Source: an uncultured Sphingomonadales bacterium (GTDB taxonomy: Bacteria; Pseudomonadota; Alphaproteobacteria; Sphingomonadales; Sphingomonadaceae). From it: a stretch of 43,235 nt of DNA. This document shows, piece by piece, positions 1 to 8,382 of this stretch. Under the pieces are notes generated by a model that was not told the DNA's origin, did no database searches, and saw only the letters and a program-made list of their open reading frames with translations. The stretch covers positions 1 to 43,235 of the forward strand of contig CAILIO010000163.1 in assembly GCA_903834285.1 (NCBI GenBank), in the 5' to 3' direction. A program made the position numbers and the translations under genes. The stretch's first letter is position 1. Each line of letters starts with the position of its first letter.

Positions 1-1573
1 AGCCATCCATGAGCAGGCTGTGGCGACCCTGCTGATCCGCGGTCTCCTCGATCGCTGTCTCATCGCGGTTCTGCAGGATCAGGCGCTGCACTTCGGGCGT
101 GATTGGCAGATATTCGAACAGCGCGATCCGCCCCGAATAGCCGGTATGCTGGCATTGGGTGCAGCCGGCGGCCTGATAAAACGTGCCGTGCTCCACATTG
201 GCAGCGGCCAGCAGCGCCGCATCGGGCGCATGAGGCACGCGGCAATGCGGGCAAAGGCGGCGCACCAGTCGCTGCGCCATGACACCGGACAGCACCGAGG
301 CGAGCAGAAACGGCTCGATCCCCATGTCGGCAAGGCGGCCGATGGCGCCGGCGGCAGTGTTGGTATGGAGTGTGGAGAGGATCATGTGCCCGGTGAGCGC
401 GGCGCGCACGGCGATGCGTGCAGTCTCGCCGTCGCGGATTTCGCCGACCATGATGATGTCGGGATCCTGCCGCAGGAACGAGCGCAAGGCATTCGCAAAG
501 CTGTAGCCGATGGCCGGCTGGACCTGTGACTGGATGACGCCGGGCAAGCGGTACTCGATCGGGTCCTCGATGGTGAGGAGCTTGCGCGAGACGCCGTTCA
601 GTTCGGCTAGCGCCGCATAAAGCGTCGTTGTCTTGCCGCTGCCGGTCGGACCGGTCACGAGAACGATGCCGTGCGGACGGTGGAGCACGGTGCGCCACTG
701 CTGCGCGAGCGACTCGTCGAAGCCGAGCGCAGTGAAATCAAGCGCGAGGTTGCTGCGATCGAGGATGCGCATGACCACGCTCTCGCCGTGGATCGAAGGC
801 GCGGTGGCGACACGCAGGTCGATCTGGTGGCCGCGTACGGCGAGCCGCAGCCGGCCGTCCTGCGGCAGGCGCCGCTCGGCTATGTCGAGCCCGGCCATAA
901 CCTTGATGCGGGCCACCGCGCTGGTTCGCAGCATCGCCGGAAGCCGGTCGGCCTCGCGCAGCTCGCCGTCGATCCGGAACCGCACGGACAAGTCGTCTTC
1001 GGAGGGTTCGAGGTGGATGTCCGAGGCGCGCTGATCAACCGCCGCGGAAATCAGCCGGTTCACCGCGCGAATCGCCGGGGCATCGCTGACGAGATCGCGC
1101 AGCCGCTCCATCGCTTCCCCGTCGAGCACGGCAGCGGTCTCGTCATCGCCGCCGCCGCCGCTTTCCGATCCGGCGGCGAGCTTTTCGATCAGGCCGTCGA
1201 TATCCGTGGCGCGGACGAGCACGCAGGTAACCGGCCGGCGCCAGGCGCTGGCAAAGGCGGACGTGACGAACGGGTCGAACGGATCGGCGACGGCAACTGT
1301 GACCGCCTCGTCGCTGCAGGCGATGGCGACGGCGCGGATGTCGCGCAGGAAGGCCACCGGCATGGGTGGTTCGGAGGCCAGCGCCCGGTCCGGCGCGGGG
1401 ACGACCGCAAGCCCGGTGGCCCGGGCCAGCGCATCCTGCAGCGCCTGCTCGCTCACCAGGCCGAGGCGGGTCGCGATCACTTCGATGGGTTCGCCGCTGC
1501 TGCGGTGCACCGCTTCGACTCGGGCAAGGGCTTCTTCGGAGAGAAGTCCGCTTGCCGCAAGAAAACCTGCCAT
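1..1573 (-). CDS. gspE: Type II secretion system ATPase GspE (partial, C-terminus off the window)
   Basis: Cytoplasmic hexameric ATPase of the GspE/PilB family that powers pseudopilus assembly in type II secretion. The minus-strand frame is open from an ATG at 1573 to the window edge, about 524 residues. An N-terminal MshEN-like region is followed by the core: Walker A GPTGSGKT at about residues 308-315, an Asp-box/Walker B stretch reading DPDIIMVGEIRD, a His-box segment LSTLHTNTAAGA, and a CPHC...CTQC zinc-binding tetracysteine. These separate it from retraction ATPases such as PilT. The frame also stays open upstream of 1573; an in-frame TTG at 1652-1654 with a purine-rich stretch before it is an alternative start. 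It is the first gene of a leftward unit, so further gsp genes probably lie left of the window. Family is certain; T2SS rather than type IV pilus is inferred from the exported protein gene next door. Confidence 0.9.
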   Translation of the reverse strand, partial: MAGFLAASGLLSEEALARVEAVHRSSGEPIEVIATRLGLVSEQALQDALARATGLAVVPAPDRALASEPPMPVAFLRDIRAVAIACSDEAVTVAVADPFDPFVTSAFASAWRRPVTCVLVRATDIDGLIEKLAAGSESGGGGDDETAAVLDGEAMERLRDLVSDAPAIRAVNRLISAAVDQRASDIHLEPSEDDLSVRFRIDGELREADRLPAMLRTSAVARIKVMAGLDIAERRLPQDGRLRLAVRGHQIDLRVATAPSIHGESVVMRILDRSNLALDFTALGFDESLAQQWRTVLHRPHGIVLVTGPTGSGKTTTLYAALAELNGVSRKLLTIEDPIEYRLPGVIQSQVQPAIGYSFANALRSFLRQDPDIIMVGEIRDGETARIAVRAALTGHMILSTLHTNTAAGAIGRLADMGIEPFLLASVLSGVMAQRLVRRLCPHCRVPHAPDAALLAAANVEHGTFYQAAGCTQCQHTGYSGRIALFEYLPITPEVQRLILQNRDETAIEETADQQGRHSLLMDG

Positions 1574-2153
1574 TGATGGTTGTACGGAATCGGTACGGGT
1601 TTCGGGAAGCCCGTCAGGCTGCGTGTTCGCTTGCCTTACCGATTGAAAAAGCAAAGGAATTTCCCCGAAACATAGCGGCTGCGGGCCCAACGCCGAAGCG
1701 AGGTGCAGCCCCGTTCGGCGGTATGTGCGCAAATTTAGACATTCCCGTTACAACACGAGATTTTCGCCTGCCGCCATTTTATCGCCCTGATCGGCAATGG
1801 TATTCCCTAAATTTATCTTATTTATGACGGCACTTAGACGAATTCACATCGAACCAGTTACCGGACTCTGAATCACATTTCTGTAATTTTGCGCAGCTAT
1901 CGGAGGCGCACCGGAACCGATCTCGTTCTGGATAAGGGGGAATCAGGCTTTAAGCAGCTGATAGCGAATGTGGTTGATCTCTTCGCACCAAGCTGTGCGA
2001 AGAGAACCGATGTCGTTCGCTTTTGCTCTAGAGGATCAAAAGTTTCTGGGTGAGGTGATCGCAATTGAAGTTCGAAACCATCGAATTTGAAGTGCAGCCT
2101 GACCGAACTGATCGACCCATTACCCTACTGTTCGTACTTGGAAGGAAAATCCA
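1574..2153. other. Divergent intergenic region between gspE and the PBP gene
   Basis: About 580 bases without a convincing gene. The stretch around 1730-1900 is clearly richer in A/T than its surroundings and probably holds the promoters of the two divergent units. I could not assign -35/-10 elements or a Pho box with confidence. A strong hairpin at 1979-2004 is listed separately. Confidence 0.6.
1979..2004 (+). promoter_or_regulatory. 10-bp perfect hairpin in the leader of the PBP gene
   Basis: CTCTTCGCAC (1979-1988) pairs perfectly with GTGCGAAGAG (1995-2004) around a six-base loop. No T-run follows on either strand, so it is not a typical intrinsic terminator. It lies about 150 bases before the start codon at 2154 and could stabilise the mRNA or act as a leader regulatory structure; the role is inferred. 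Confidence 0.45.
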
Positions 2154-4241
2154 ATGTTGAAACTGAAGTATTCGCTTCTCTCGGCGACGGTCGTTGCTGG
2201 TCTCGCCGCAACTCCCGCTCTCGCTGTTACGCCGTTCGTCCCGACCCTGCCGCTCCTGCCCGCAGCTGGCCCGAACGATGGCGACAACTCGATCCACGGC
2301 GCTGGTGCGACCTCGGTCCAGAACCTCATCGCGCGCGAAATGAACTGCGTTGGTATTGACCACAAGCGTGGTGACGGTCAGCCCGGTCAGTCCGGCGCTG
2401 CTGGTTCGACCGGTGCGTTGAAGATCGTTCTGCCCGGCAACTACAACCCGACCCTGGCTTCGCCGACCAACCCCGCGCTCGACTGCTCGGTTGCGGATAC
2501 CTCGGCCTCGTCGACCAACATCCAGCCCAACTTCTCGGGCAAGTATGTCGGTGCCGGCTCGGGCTTCGGCCGCAAGATGTGGCGCCAGTACAAGGACAAC
2601 TTCGACGGTTCGCCGACGAACGGCACCACCCACGTGTTCAACCCGTTCAACACGGTCGGTGAAAACACCTCGTCGCCGGATGCGCGCTGGAGCCACCTGC
2701 AGTACGCGTTCTCGGATACCCCGATCGCGCCTTCGGACCTCACGGAATACAACAACGGCGGCACTGATTCCGTGACCGGCACGTTCCCCGGCGCGCTGAC
2801 CTCGGCGGGCGCTGCGGTTTCGTTCCCGCTGTTCGTCCTCCCCATCGCGGTTGCGTTCAACACGGCCTACGGCACCAACGCCACCAACCAGCCGATGACC
2901 TTCAACTCGCAGTTTGCGGACGCTGTCTTCAACGGTGCGACCTTCAAGACCCTGCGTCTCAACCGCCAGGCCTATTGCGGCATCTTCAACGGCGTGATCA
3001 AGAACTGGAACGATCCGATCCTGAAGGCGCTCAACAAGCGCACCGATCTGTTCGACCCCACGAACGACGACAAGACCCGCTGGACCACCGATGGTGCTCC
3101 GATCCGTCTGGTCGGCCGTCTTGACAACTCGGGCAGCACCGACGTGTTCACCCGCCACCTCGCCGCCGTTTGCAGCCTGACGGGCAACATGCCCACCGGC
3201 ACGACCAACGTCTATGCGCGCAACGCTGAAAACCTGCCTTACAACAAGGCTGGCAACGGCAACCTCGACTTCACCGTCGTGCGTGAAGACACCAACTACA
3301 AGCCGGGTGCGGCGCAGTCGAAGTTTGCCGGCGACACCAACCTGGTTTCGGGTGACTACTTCGATGGCACTTCGGTCCAGCACATTGGCGGCGCCACCAC
3401 GCCGTCTGGCGCGCCGACCGGTTCGGTGGGTTCGGGTCTGTTCACTGTCACCAACGGTGGCAGCAACGTGGCGAAGTTCATCGGTCTTGCTCCGGACTAC
3501 ACGCTCGGTTCGGTGAAGATCAACGGCAAGATCGGCTACGTCAGCGCTGACGCGATCAAGCCCTCGCCCGACGCCCCCGTGGCTGCGGTCGGCTCGGTGG
3601 TTGCTGCCGCGCTCTCGGTCGGTACCACGGCGCTGTACGCAGTGCCTTCGGTTGCCAAGGCTAACGCAGCGTTCGGTACGGCCAGCACGCAGATCCTGCC
3701 GCCTGAATCGGACGCAACCGGTGCTTACACGCCGGGTACCGATACCCGCCAGGTGCGCAACGCTGCAGGCACGCTGGTTAACGCCACGCGCGATAACCCG
3801 ATTGCCTGGACCGACGTTCTCTACGCTGGTACGAACTCGCTGGCCGCTCCGGCCGACGGTTACCCGATTGTCGGTACGACGCAGTTCTTCGGCTACACCT
3901 GCTACACCGCGACCAACCGTCAGCAGATCGTGAACCTGCTCGGTCTCGCGCTCGGCGGCGTGAAGCGCAACTCGAAGGACGGCGCGATCAATCCCAACAC
4001 GTTCAAGGGCGTTCCTGCCGCGAACTTCGGGATCTTCTCGTCGGGCAACATCGGCATCGTGCCGCTCGCCTGGCAGACCGCCATCCTCAACACGTACCTG
4101 TCCAAGTCGGTGACTGCGCCGACCCTTGGCGCCTTGAACCTGTGGATCCAGGATGTGGTTCAGACCCCCAAGTCGACCCGCCTCGCTCCGAACCCGACGT
4201 CGGCCGCCAACCCTGCTTGCTCGACCCTTACGGGCGCGTGA
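2154..4241 (+). CDS. Exported PstS-like substrate-binding protein, unusually large (695 aa)
   Basis: Periplasmic or secreted protein with the phosphate-binding-protein fold (PstS/PBP-like). A clear signal peptide ends at ALA, about residue 24. Family hallmarks appear in order: GAGAT (49-53), GAGSGFG (133-139), FSDTPI (186-191; PstS has FGASDAPL), IFNGVIKNWNDP (277-288), the ligand-loop-like DNSGSTDVF (324-332), and a late GYPIVGTTQFF stretch. PstS proteins are about 340 residues, so this one carries large insertions. The start follows AAGGA (2142-2146) at seven bases. It uses GGT and GCT codons more freely than neighbouring genes, which suggests high expression. It forms its own unit, with a hairpin leader before it and a strong terminator after it. 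No pstCAB genes are near, so an uptake role is doubtful. The adjacent gspE makes it a candidate T2SS substrate; ligand and destination are inferred. Confidence 0.85.
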   Translation: MLKLKYSLLSATVVAGLAATPALAVTPFVPTLPLLPAAGPNDGDNSIHGAGATSVQNLIAREMNCVGIDHKRGDGQPGQSGAAGSTGALKIVLPGNYNPTLASPTNPALDCSVADTSASSTNIQPNFSGKYVGAGSGFGRKMWRQYKDNFDGSPTNGTTHVFNPFNTVGENTSSPDARWSHLQYAFSDTPIAPSDLTEYNNGGTDSVTGTFPGALTSAGAAVSFPLFVLPIAVAFNTAYGTNATNQPMTFNSQFADAVFNGATFKTLRLNRQAYCGIFNGVIKNWNDPILKALNKRTDLFDPTNDDKTRWTTDGAPIRLVGRLDNSGSTDVFTRHLAAVCSLTGNMPTGTTNVYARNAENLPYNKAGNGNLDFTVVREDTNYKPGAAQSKFAGDTNLVSGDYFDGTSVQHIGGATTPSGAPTGSVGSGLFTVTNGGSNVAKFIGLAPDYTLGSVKINGKIGYVSADAIKPSPDAPVAAVGSVVAAALSVGTTALYAVPSVAKANAAFGTASTQILPPESDATGAYTPGTDTRQVRNAAGTLVNATRDNPIAWTDVLYAGTNSLAAPADGYPIVGTTQFFGYTCYTATNRQQIVNLLGLALGGVKRNSKDGAINPNTFKGVPAANFGIFSSGNIGIVPLAWQTAILNTYLSKSVTAPTLGALNLWIQDVVQTPKSTRLAPNPTSAANPACSTLTGA

Positions 4242-4274
4242 GCTGGTAATTTGACGGCCTGAGGGCACCTTAAG

Positions 4275-4310
4275 AAAGGGTCGCGAATGCAAATTCGCGA
4301 CCCTTTTTAA
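4275..4310 (+). terminator. Rho-independent terminator after the PBP gene
   Basis: A perfect 14-bp stem (4275-4288 with 4293-4306), loop GCAA, A-rich left arm and T-rich right arm. It separates the PBP gene from the downstream TPS operon. The A/T arms make it potentially active on both strands. Confidence 0.92.
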
Positions 4311-4405
4311 GTACTTGCTTTCGCCTCAGGCGATACGGGCAGAGCGCTGTTCTCGATTCTGTAACATAGCTTACACACAGCACTGCCAATGCGCTCTGCA
4401 GAGCC

Positions 4406-4411
4406 AAGGGG
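4406..4411 (+). promoter_or_regulatory. Shine-Dalgarno AAGGGG that decides the TpsB start
   Basis: AAGGGG lies 11 bases before the ATG at 4423. It supports that start over the longer open frame beginning at 4315, whose first 36 residues do not resemble a signal peptide. Confidence 0.55.
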
Positions 4412-4422
4412 CACTTATCTCA

Positions 4423-6093
4423 ATGCGCGACTATTGCAGGCTGTTGCTGACGGCGTGCGCGGTTGTGCCGGCAGTCGGGTCGGCACAAAGCGCATGGGCC
4501 GATGTGGCCGGGGCGCAGGCAGCGCCGCCGCAAGCCGAAGCCGCGCCTGAAACATTCTTCATTCAGGCCTTTGACATTGCGGGGGTTTCGCACCTCTCGC
4601 AGGATGAGATCGAGCGCGTCGTCTATCGCTTCTCGGGCCCCGGGAAGACCAAGGACGATGTCGAAGCCGCCCGCAAGGCGATCCAGGATGCCTATGCCGC
4701 CAAGGGCATGGAGGCGGTGATCGTCGAAGTGCCGGTGCAGGATCGCGACACTTTCGCGCAAGGCATTGTCCAGATCGCCGTGGCCGAAGCGCCGGCCGGA
4801 CTGATTCGCGTTGTCGACTCCAAGTATCACTCGCTCTGGGTTGCGCGTCATCAGGTGCCTTCGCTCAAGGAAGGCAAGCCCATCGATTTCAAGGCGCTGC
4901 AGGGCGACCTTGCGATCGCCAACCGCTTTCCCGACCGGTCGATCAATCCCGAGTTCAAGCCCGGGCGCGTCCCCGGCACCGTTGATGTCGACTTGCGGAT
5001 GACCGACGAGCGCCCGCTCCACGCCTCGGTCGATCTGAACAACGACAACAGCCCATCGACATCGTCGCTGCGGACCACCGCCAGCGTGCGCTACACCAAC
5101 CTCTGGCAGGCTGGTCACAGCTTCGCCTTTACCTATATCGTCGCCCCGCAGAACCGCGCCGAGACCGAAGTCTTCTCGGGCTCCTACACCTGGCCGCTGC
5201 TGTCCTCGCCGTGGAGCTTCTCGCTCTCGGGCTACCATTCGAACAGCAACGTCGCCGCGACCGGCGGATCGGCCGTGCTCGGCAAGGGCTATCAGATCGG
5301 GCTGCGTGCCATCTGGCAACTGCCTTCCACGCGTACTTTGCAGACGATCAGTTTCGGTCCTGATTTCAAGAACTTCGAGCAGAAGATCCTGGTCGGGACG
5401 ACGCTCGCCAACTCGGCGCCGATTCGCTACGTTCCGTTCGAGGTTGCTTATTCGCTTTCGGGCGGAAGCGACCATGCGAGCTATCAGGTGGGGCTGGGCG
5501 CGACCGTCGGCCTGCGCACGATCAAGGGCGAGGTCTGCATCACGGTATCGGGCGTTTGCGTCCCTTCGGACAGTTTCCAGAACCGCGAACAGTTTTCCTA
5601 CGAGAACTTCGTCCACGTCAATCTGAACCTGGAATACACGCGCAATCTGACGAGCGACATCGAAGCCGACTTGCGCGTTGGTGGCCAGCTCGCCGATTCG
5701 CATCTGGTCACCAACGAGCAATTCGCCGCGGGCGGCCTGCATTCGGTGCGCGGCTACTATTCGGCCGAGGGGGTGGGCGACGACGGCGTCTCGACCAACC
5801 TCGAGGTGCGCCTGCCAAGCCTTGCCAACTGGCTGGCGGGGCGCGGATCGTGGCTGAAGTGGATGAATGACGCTCGGTTCTACGCATTTGCCGATACGGC
5901 CAATCTGTACATCCGCAACGCCACTTCGGGCCAGACATCCGAGTTCCACCTGGTGGGCGTGGGCGGTGGCCTGCGCTGGCGTATGTTCGACAAGATCTCT
6001 GGCGAGGTCGTGGGTGCGGTACCGCTGACGAACGGGGCTGTGACCCGGCGTGGGCATCCGCGTGTCAGCTTCGAGATGAGGGGAGAATTCTGA
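4423..6093 (+). CDS. TpsB outer-membrane transporter, ShlB/FhaC/HecB family
   Basis: Outer-membrane beta-barrel of two-partner secretion, which moves a TpsA exoprotein from periplasm to surface. From the ATG at 4423 it is 556 residues, normal for the family. It has a signal peptide (MRDYCRLLLTACAVV...), a short Ala/Pro linker, a POTRA-type region from about residue 45 (FFIQAFDIAGV) to about 120, then a barrel of alternating strands. The conserved VRGYY of loop L6 is at residues 442-446, followed by the family-typical TNLEVRLPS strand. It ends in a Phe, as many outer-membrane barrels do. First gene of a tight operon whose last gene is the giant TpsA; the ExbB-like gene starts within 30 bases of its stop. 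The cognate substrate is inferred from the operon. Confidence 0.93.
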   Translation: MRDYCRLLLTACAVVPAVGSAQSAWADVAGAQAAPPQAEAAPETFFIQAFDIAGVSHLSQDEIERVVYRFSGPGKTKDDVEAARKAIQDAYAAKGMEAVIVEVPVQDRDTFAQGIVQIAVAEAPAGLIRVVDSKYHSLWVARHQVPSLKEGKPIDFKALQGDLAIANRFPDRSINPEFKPGRVPGTVDVDLRMTDERPLHASVDLNNDNSPSTSSLRTTASVRYTNLWQAGHSFAFTYIVAPQNRAETEVFSGSYTWPLLSSPWSFSLSGYHSNSNVAATGGSAVLGKGYQIGLRAIWQLPSTRTLQTISFGPDFKNFEQKILVGTTLANSAPIRYVPFEVAYSLSGGSDHASYQVGLGATVGLRTIKGEVCITVSGVCVPSDSFQNREQFSYENFVHVNLNLEYTRNLTSDIEADLRVGGQLADSHLVTNEQFAAGGLHSVRGYYSAEGVGDDGVSTNLEVRLPSLANWLAGRGSWLKWMNDARFYAFADTANLYIRNATSGQTSEFHLVGVGGGLRWRMFDKISGEVVGAVPLTNGAVTRRGHPRVSFEMRGEF

Positions 6094-6108
6094 CGTGACT
6101 TCGATCGT

Positions 6109-6114
6109 AGGGGG
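6109..6114 (+). promoter_or_regulatory. Shine-Dalgarno AGGGGG for the ExbB fusion gene
   Basis: AGGGGG lies seven bases before the ATG at 6122 and favours it over the in-frame GTG at 6095. That GTG also has a purine-rich stretch upstream (6078-6085) inside the tpsB end, so the choice is not certain. Confidence 0.5.
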
Positions 6115-6121
6115 ACCGTCG

Positions 6122-7924
6122 ATGGTTCGGCGGATTTCGGTTTCCGCAATGGTGCTCTTCGCCTTGCTGGTGGGCCTGGTTGCCGCCGCCGCGCCGGCGC
6201 GTGCGGCCAGCGATGCCTGGTGGAACAAGGACTGGAGCTACCGCAAGGCGGTGGCCGTCGACCTTTCGCCGTCCGGCGTCAACGTCAGCGGCCCGGTCGG
6301 CCGCACGGTCGTGCTGGTCCGCCTGCATTCGGGCAACTTCACGTTCACCGATGCGATGCAGAACGGCGCCGACTTGCGCTTTGTCGATAGCGACAACAAG
6401 ACCCCGCTGCCCTTCCACATCGAACGCTTCGACGCGACGACCGGGATCGCGGCGGCGTGGGTTTCGGTGCCCAACCTGAACGGCGGCGAGAAGCGCACGA
6501 TCTGGCTCTATTTCGGCAACAAGACTGCTCCCGTCGGCGCCGATGAAAAGGGCACGTTCGATCCCGACACGATGGCGGTGTGGCACTTTGCCGAAAAGCC
6601 CGGCCAGCCGAGCGCCGACAGCACGGCCAACGCGAACGGCGCCAAGACCGCGCCAGCCGGCATCGACGACGGTGGCATCATCGGTGGCGCGGCGCGCTTC
6701 CCGGGGCAGGGCCAGCTCGAGATCGCGGCGTCCGGCTCGCTGGCCATGCCCGCAGCCGCGCCCTTCACGTTCACCGCGTGGGTCAAGCCGGAAAACCTTG
6801 CCGGAACGCAGGCACTCTTCTCGCGCGCCGGGTTCACGATCGGCCTCAACGCCGGCGTTCCCTTCGCGCAGGGCCCGGGCGTTTCCGTGCAGGCCAAGAC
6901 GGCGCTGAAGCAGGGTGACTGGAGCCACGTGGCGTTCGTTGCCGACGGCCAGAACCTGCGTATCTACGTGGGCGGTGTCGAGCAGGGTGCATCTGCCGGC
7001 GCGATGCCGGCTCTCGACGGCTCGATCTTCCTCGGCGGCGCAACCGGGCAACCCTTCACCGGCGAGCTTGACGAAGTGCGGCTGGCCAAGTCCGCACGTC
7101 CGGCGGCGATGATCCTCGCCATGGCGCAGGCCGAAGGGCCCGGCGGCAAGCTGGTTTCGGTGAGCGAGACGGCCGAGAAGCAGAGCTCGGGCGGCGGCGT
7201 CCTGTACTTCATTGTCAGCAAGCTCGAACCGATCGACCAGGGCGTCGTCGGACTGTGCATGCTGCTCCTGACCGCCGCGGTCTCGCTGATGGTTAACAAG
7301 GTCCGCTATCTCAACCGCTCGGACAAGAACAACACCGACTTCATGAACGTGTTCCGTTCGCTCGGTGACGATCTGGTGCCGCTTGACGAGGTCGAAGGTC
7401 TGGACCCGGCGCGCGTGAAGCGTCTGGCCGGGTCGCCGCTCGGCCGCATCTATTCCAGCGGCGTCGAGGAACTGCAGGTGCGCAAGCGGCGCTGGGGCAG
7501 CCAGCCGCTCTCGAGCGAGGCGATCAGCGCGATGCACGCCGCCGCTTCGGCCGTGGTGGTCGAGGAAAACCAGAAGCTCGACAAGCTGATGGTGATCCTG
7601 ACGATCGCGATCTCGGGCGGTCCCTTCATCGGTCTGCTTGGCACCGTGATCGGCGTTATGACCGTGTTCGGCGGCGTGGCGATGGCGGGCGACGTGAACG
7701 TGAACGCGATCGCACCGGGTATCGCCGCGGCGCTGCTTGCCACGATCGCGGGTCTTGCCTGCGCCATCCCCTCGCTGTTCGGGTACAACTATCTGAACGG
7801 ACGGATCACCTCCGTGGCGGACCAGATGCGTGTGTTCATCGAGCAGCTGATCACCCGCCTGGCCGAAATCCAGCGCGATGAGGCGACTGAGAACGAGATG
7901 ATGTCGGCAACCGCTGCCTACTGA
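6122..7924 (+). CDS. DUF2341-LamG-MotA/TolQ/ExbB fusion, proton-channel subunit
   Basis: Inner-membrane proton-channel subunit of a Ton/Tol-type motor fused to a large extracytoplasmic sensor-like part; 600 residues against about 240 for plain ExbB. In order: signal peptide (1 to about 29), DUF2341 region starting WWNKDWSYRKAV (from residue 33), a LamG/concanavalin-like domain (about 165-320, with FTFTAWVKPENL and the GELDEVRL end), a first membrane span at about 374-391, a cytoplasmic stretch, then the MotA/TolQ/ExbB core with spans at about 490-525 (FIGLLGTVIGVMTVF) and 533-557 (LATIAGLACAIPSLFGYN). It sits between tpsB and exbD, so it probably energises some step of this secretion system. 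The LamG part may bind glycan or the passing exoprotein. Architecture is seen; partner and ligand are inferred. Confidence 0.9.
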   Translation: MVRRISVSAMVLFALLVGLVAAAAPARAASDAWWNKDWSYRKAVAVDLSPSGVNVSGPVGRTVVLVRLHSGNFTFTDAMQNGADLRFVDSDNKTPLPFHIERFDATTGIAAAWVSVPNLNGGEKRTIWLYFGNKTAPVGADEKGTFDPDTMAVWHFAEKPGQPSADSTANANGAKTAPAGIDDGGIIGGAARFPGQGQLEIAASGSLAMPAAAPFTFTAWVKPENLAGTQALFSRAGFTIGLNAGVPFAQGPGVSVQAKTALKQGDWSHVAFVADGQNLRIYVGGVEQGASAGAMPALDGSIFLGGATGQPFTGELDEVRLAKSARPAAMILAMAQAEGPGGKLVSVSETAEKQSSGGGVLYFIVSKLEPIDQGVVGLCMLLLTAAVSLMVNKVRYLNRSDKNNTDFMNVFRSLGDDLVPLDEVEGLDPARVKRLAGSPLGRIYSSGVEELQVRKRRWGSQPLSSEAISAMHAAASAVVVEENQKLDKLMVILTIAISGGPFIGLLGTVIGVMTVFGGVAMAGDVNVNAIAPGIAAALLATIAGLACAIPSLFGYNYLNGRITSVADQMRVFIEQLITRLAEIQRDEATENEMMSATAAY

Positions 7925-7961
7925 TGCGCCCGTTGGGCTAATACGCGAAAGGAACTGACCG

Positions 7962-8369
7962 ATGGACGTTGGTGGCGGCCGCAAGGCTTATGACGATATC
8001 AACATCACTCCCATGCTCGACCTGGCCTACGTGCTGCTGGTGATCTTCATCCTGATGGCGACGGCCTCGGTACAAGGGATCAAGGTGGACTTGCCCAAGG
8101 CGAGTTCGGCCAAGAGCCTCGTGCAGCCCAAGACAATAGCCATAACCGTCAACAACCAGGGGCAGGTCTTCATGGATGCCTTCCCGGTTTCGCTGGCGGA
8201 CCTCGAGACGCGGCTGCGCAACGCCAAGGCCACGAACCCGGATGTGCCGATCGTGCTCAAGGGCGATCAGACGGCGCAGTATGGCAAGATCACCGAAGTG
8301 CTCGACCTGTGCCGGCAGCTTGACCTGAACAAGGTCGGCCTCGTCACCGGCAAGCCGACCGCGTCCTGA
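7962..8369 (+). CDS. exbD: ExbD/TolR family biopolymer transport protein
   Basis: Single-span inner-membrane partner of ExbB, 135 residues, the usual length. The span around residues 18-35 (MLDLAYVLLVIFILM) carries Asp20 at the position of the essential proton-carrying Asp of ExbD/TolR. The periplasmic part follows the family pattern, including VPIVLKGDQTAQYGKITEVLD. A good AAAGGA (7948-7953) lies eight bases before the ATG. Placed directly between the ExbB fusion and the TonB-like gene, it completes a three-part motor. Confidence 0.95.
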   Translation: MDVGGGRKAYDDINITPMLDLAYVLLVIFILMATASVQGIKVDLPKASSAKSLVQPKTIAITVNNQGQVFMDAFPVSLADLETRLRNAKATNPDVPIVLKGDQTAQYGKITEVLDLCRQLDLNKVGLVTGKPTAS

Positions 8370-8382
8370 TCCGAGACAGCCG

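Noticed and set aside
2027..2037. TCTAGAGGATC resembling a cloning-vector polylinker
   Set aside because: Only 11 bases, with no further vector-like sequence on either side. Chance is sufficient.
2028..4292. 754-codon open frame on the minus strand
   Set aside because: It lies antisense to the PBP gene, is Arg/Val-rich with no domain pattern, and has no signal or start site. It is an effect of GC-rich codon use.
4470..4570. TonB box in the mature N-terminus of TpsB (ETFFIQA)
   Set aside because: It loosely resembles ETIVVTA-type boxes but coincides with the first strand of the POTRA domain, so it is probably structural. No TonB box was seen in the porin either.
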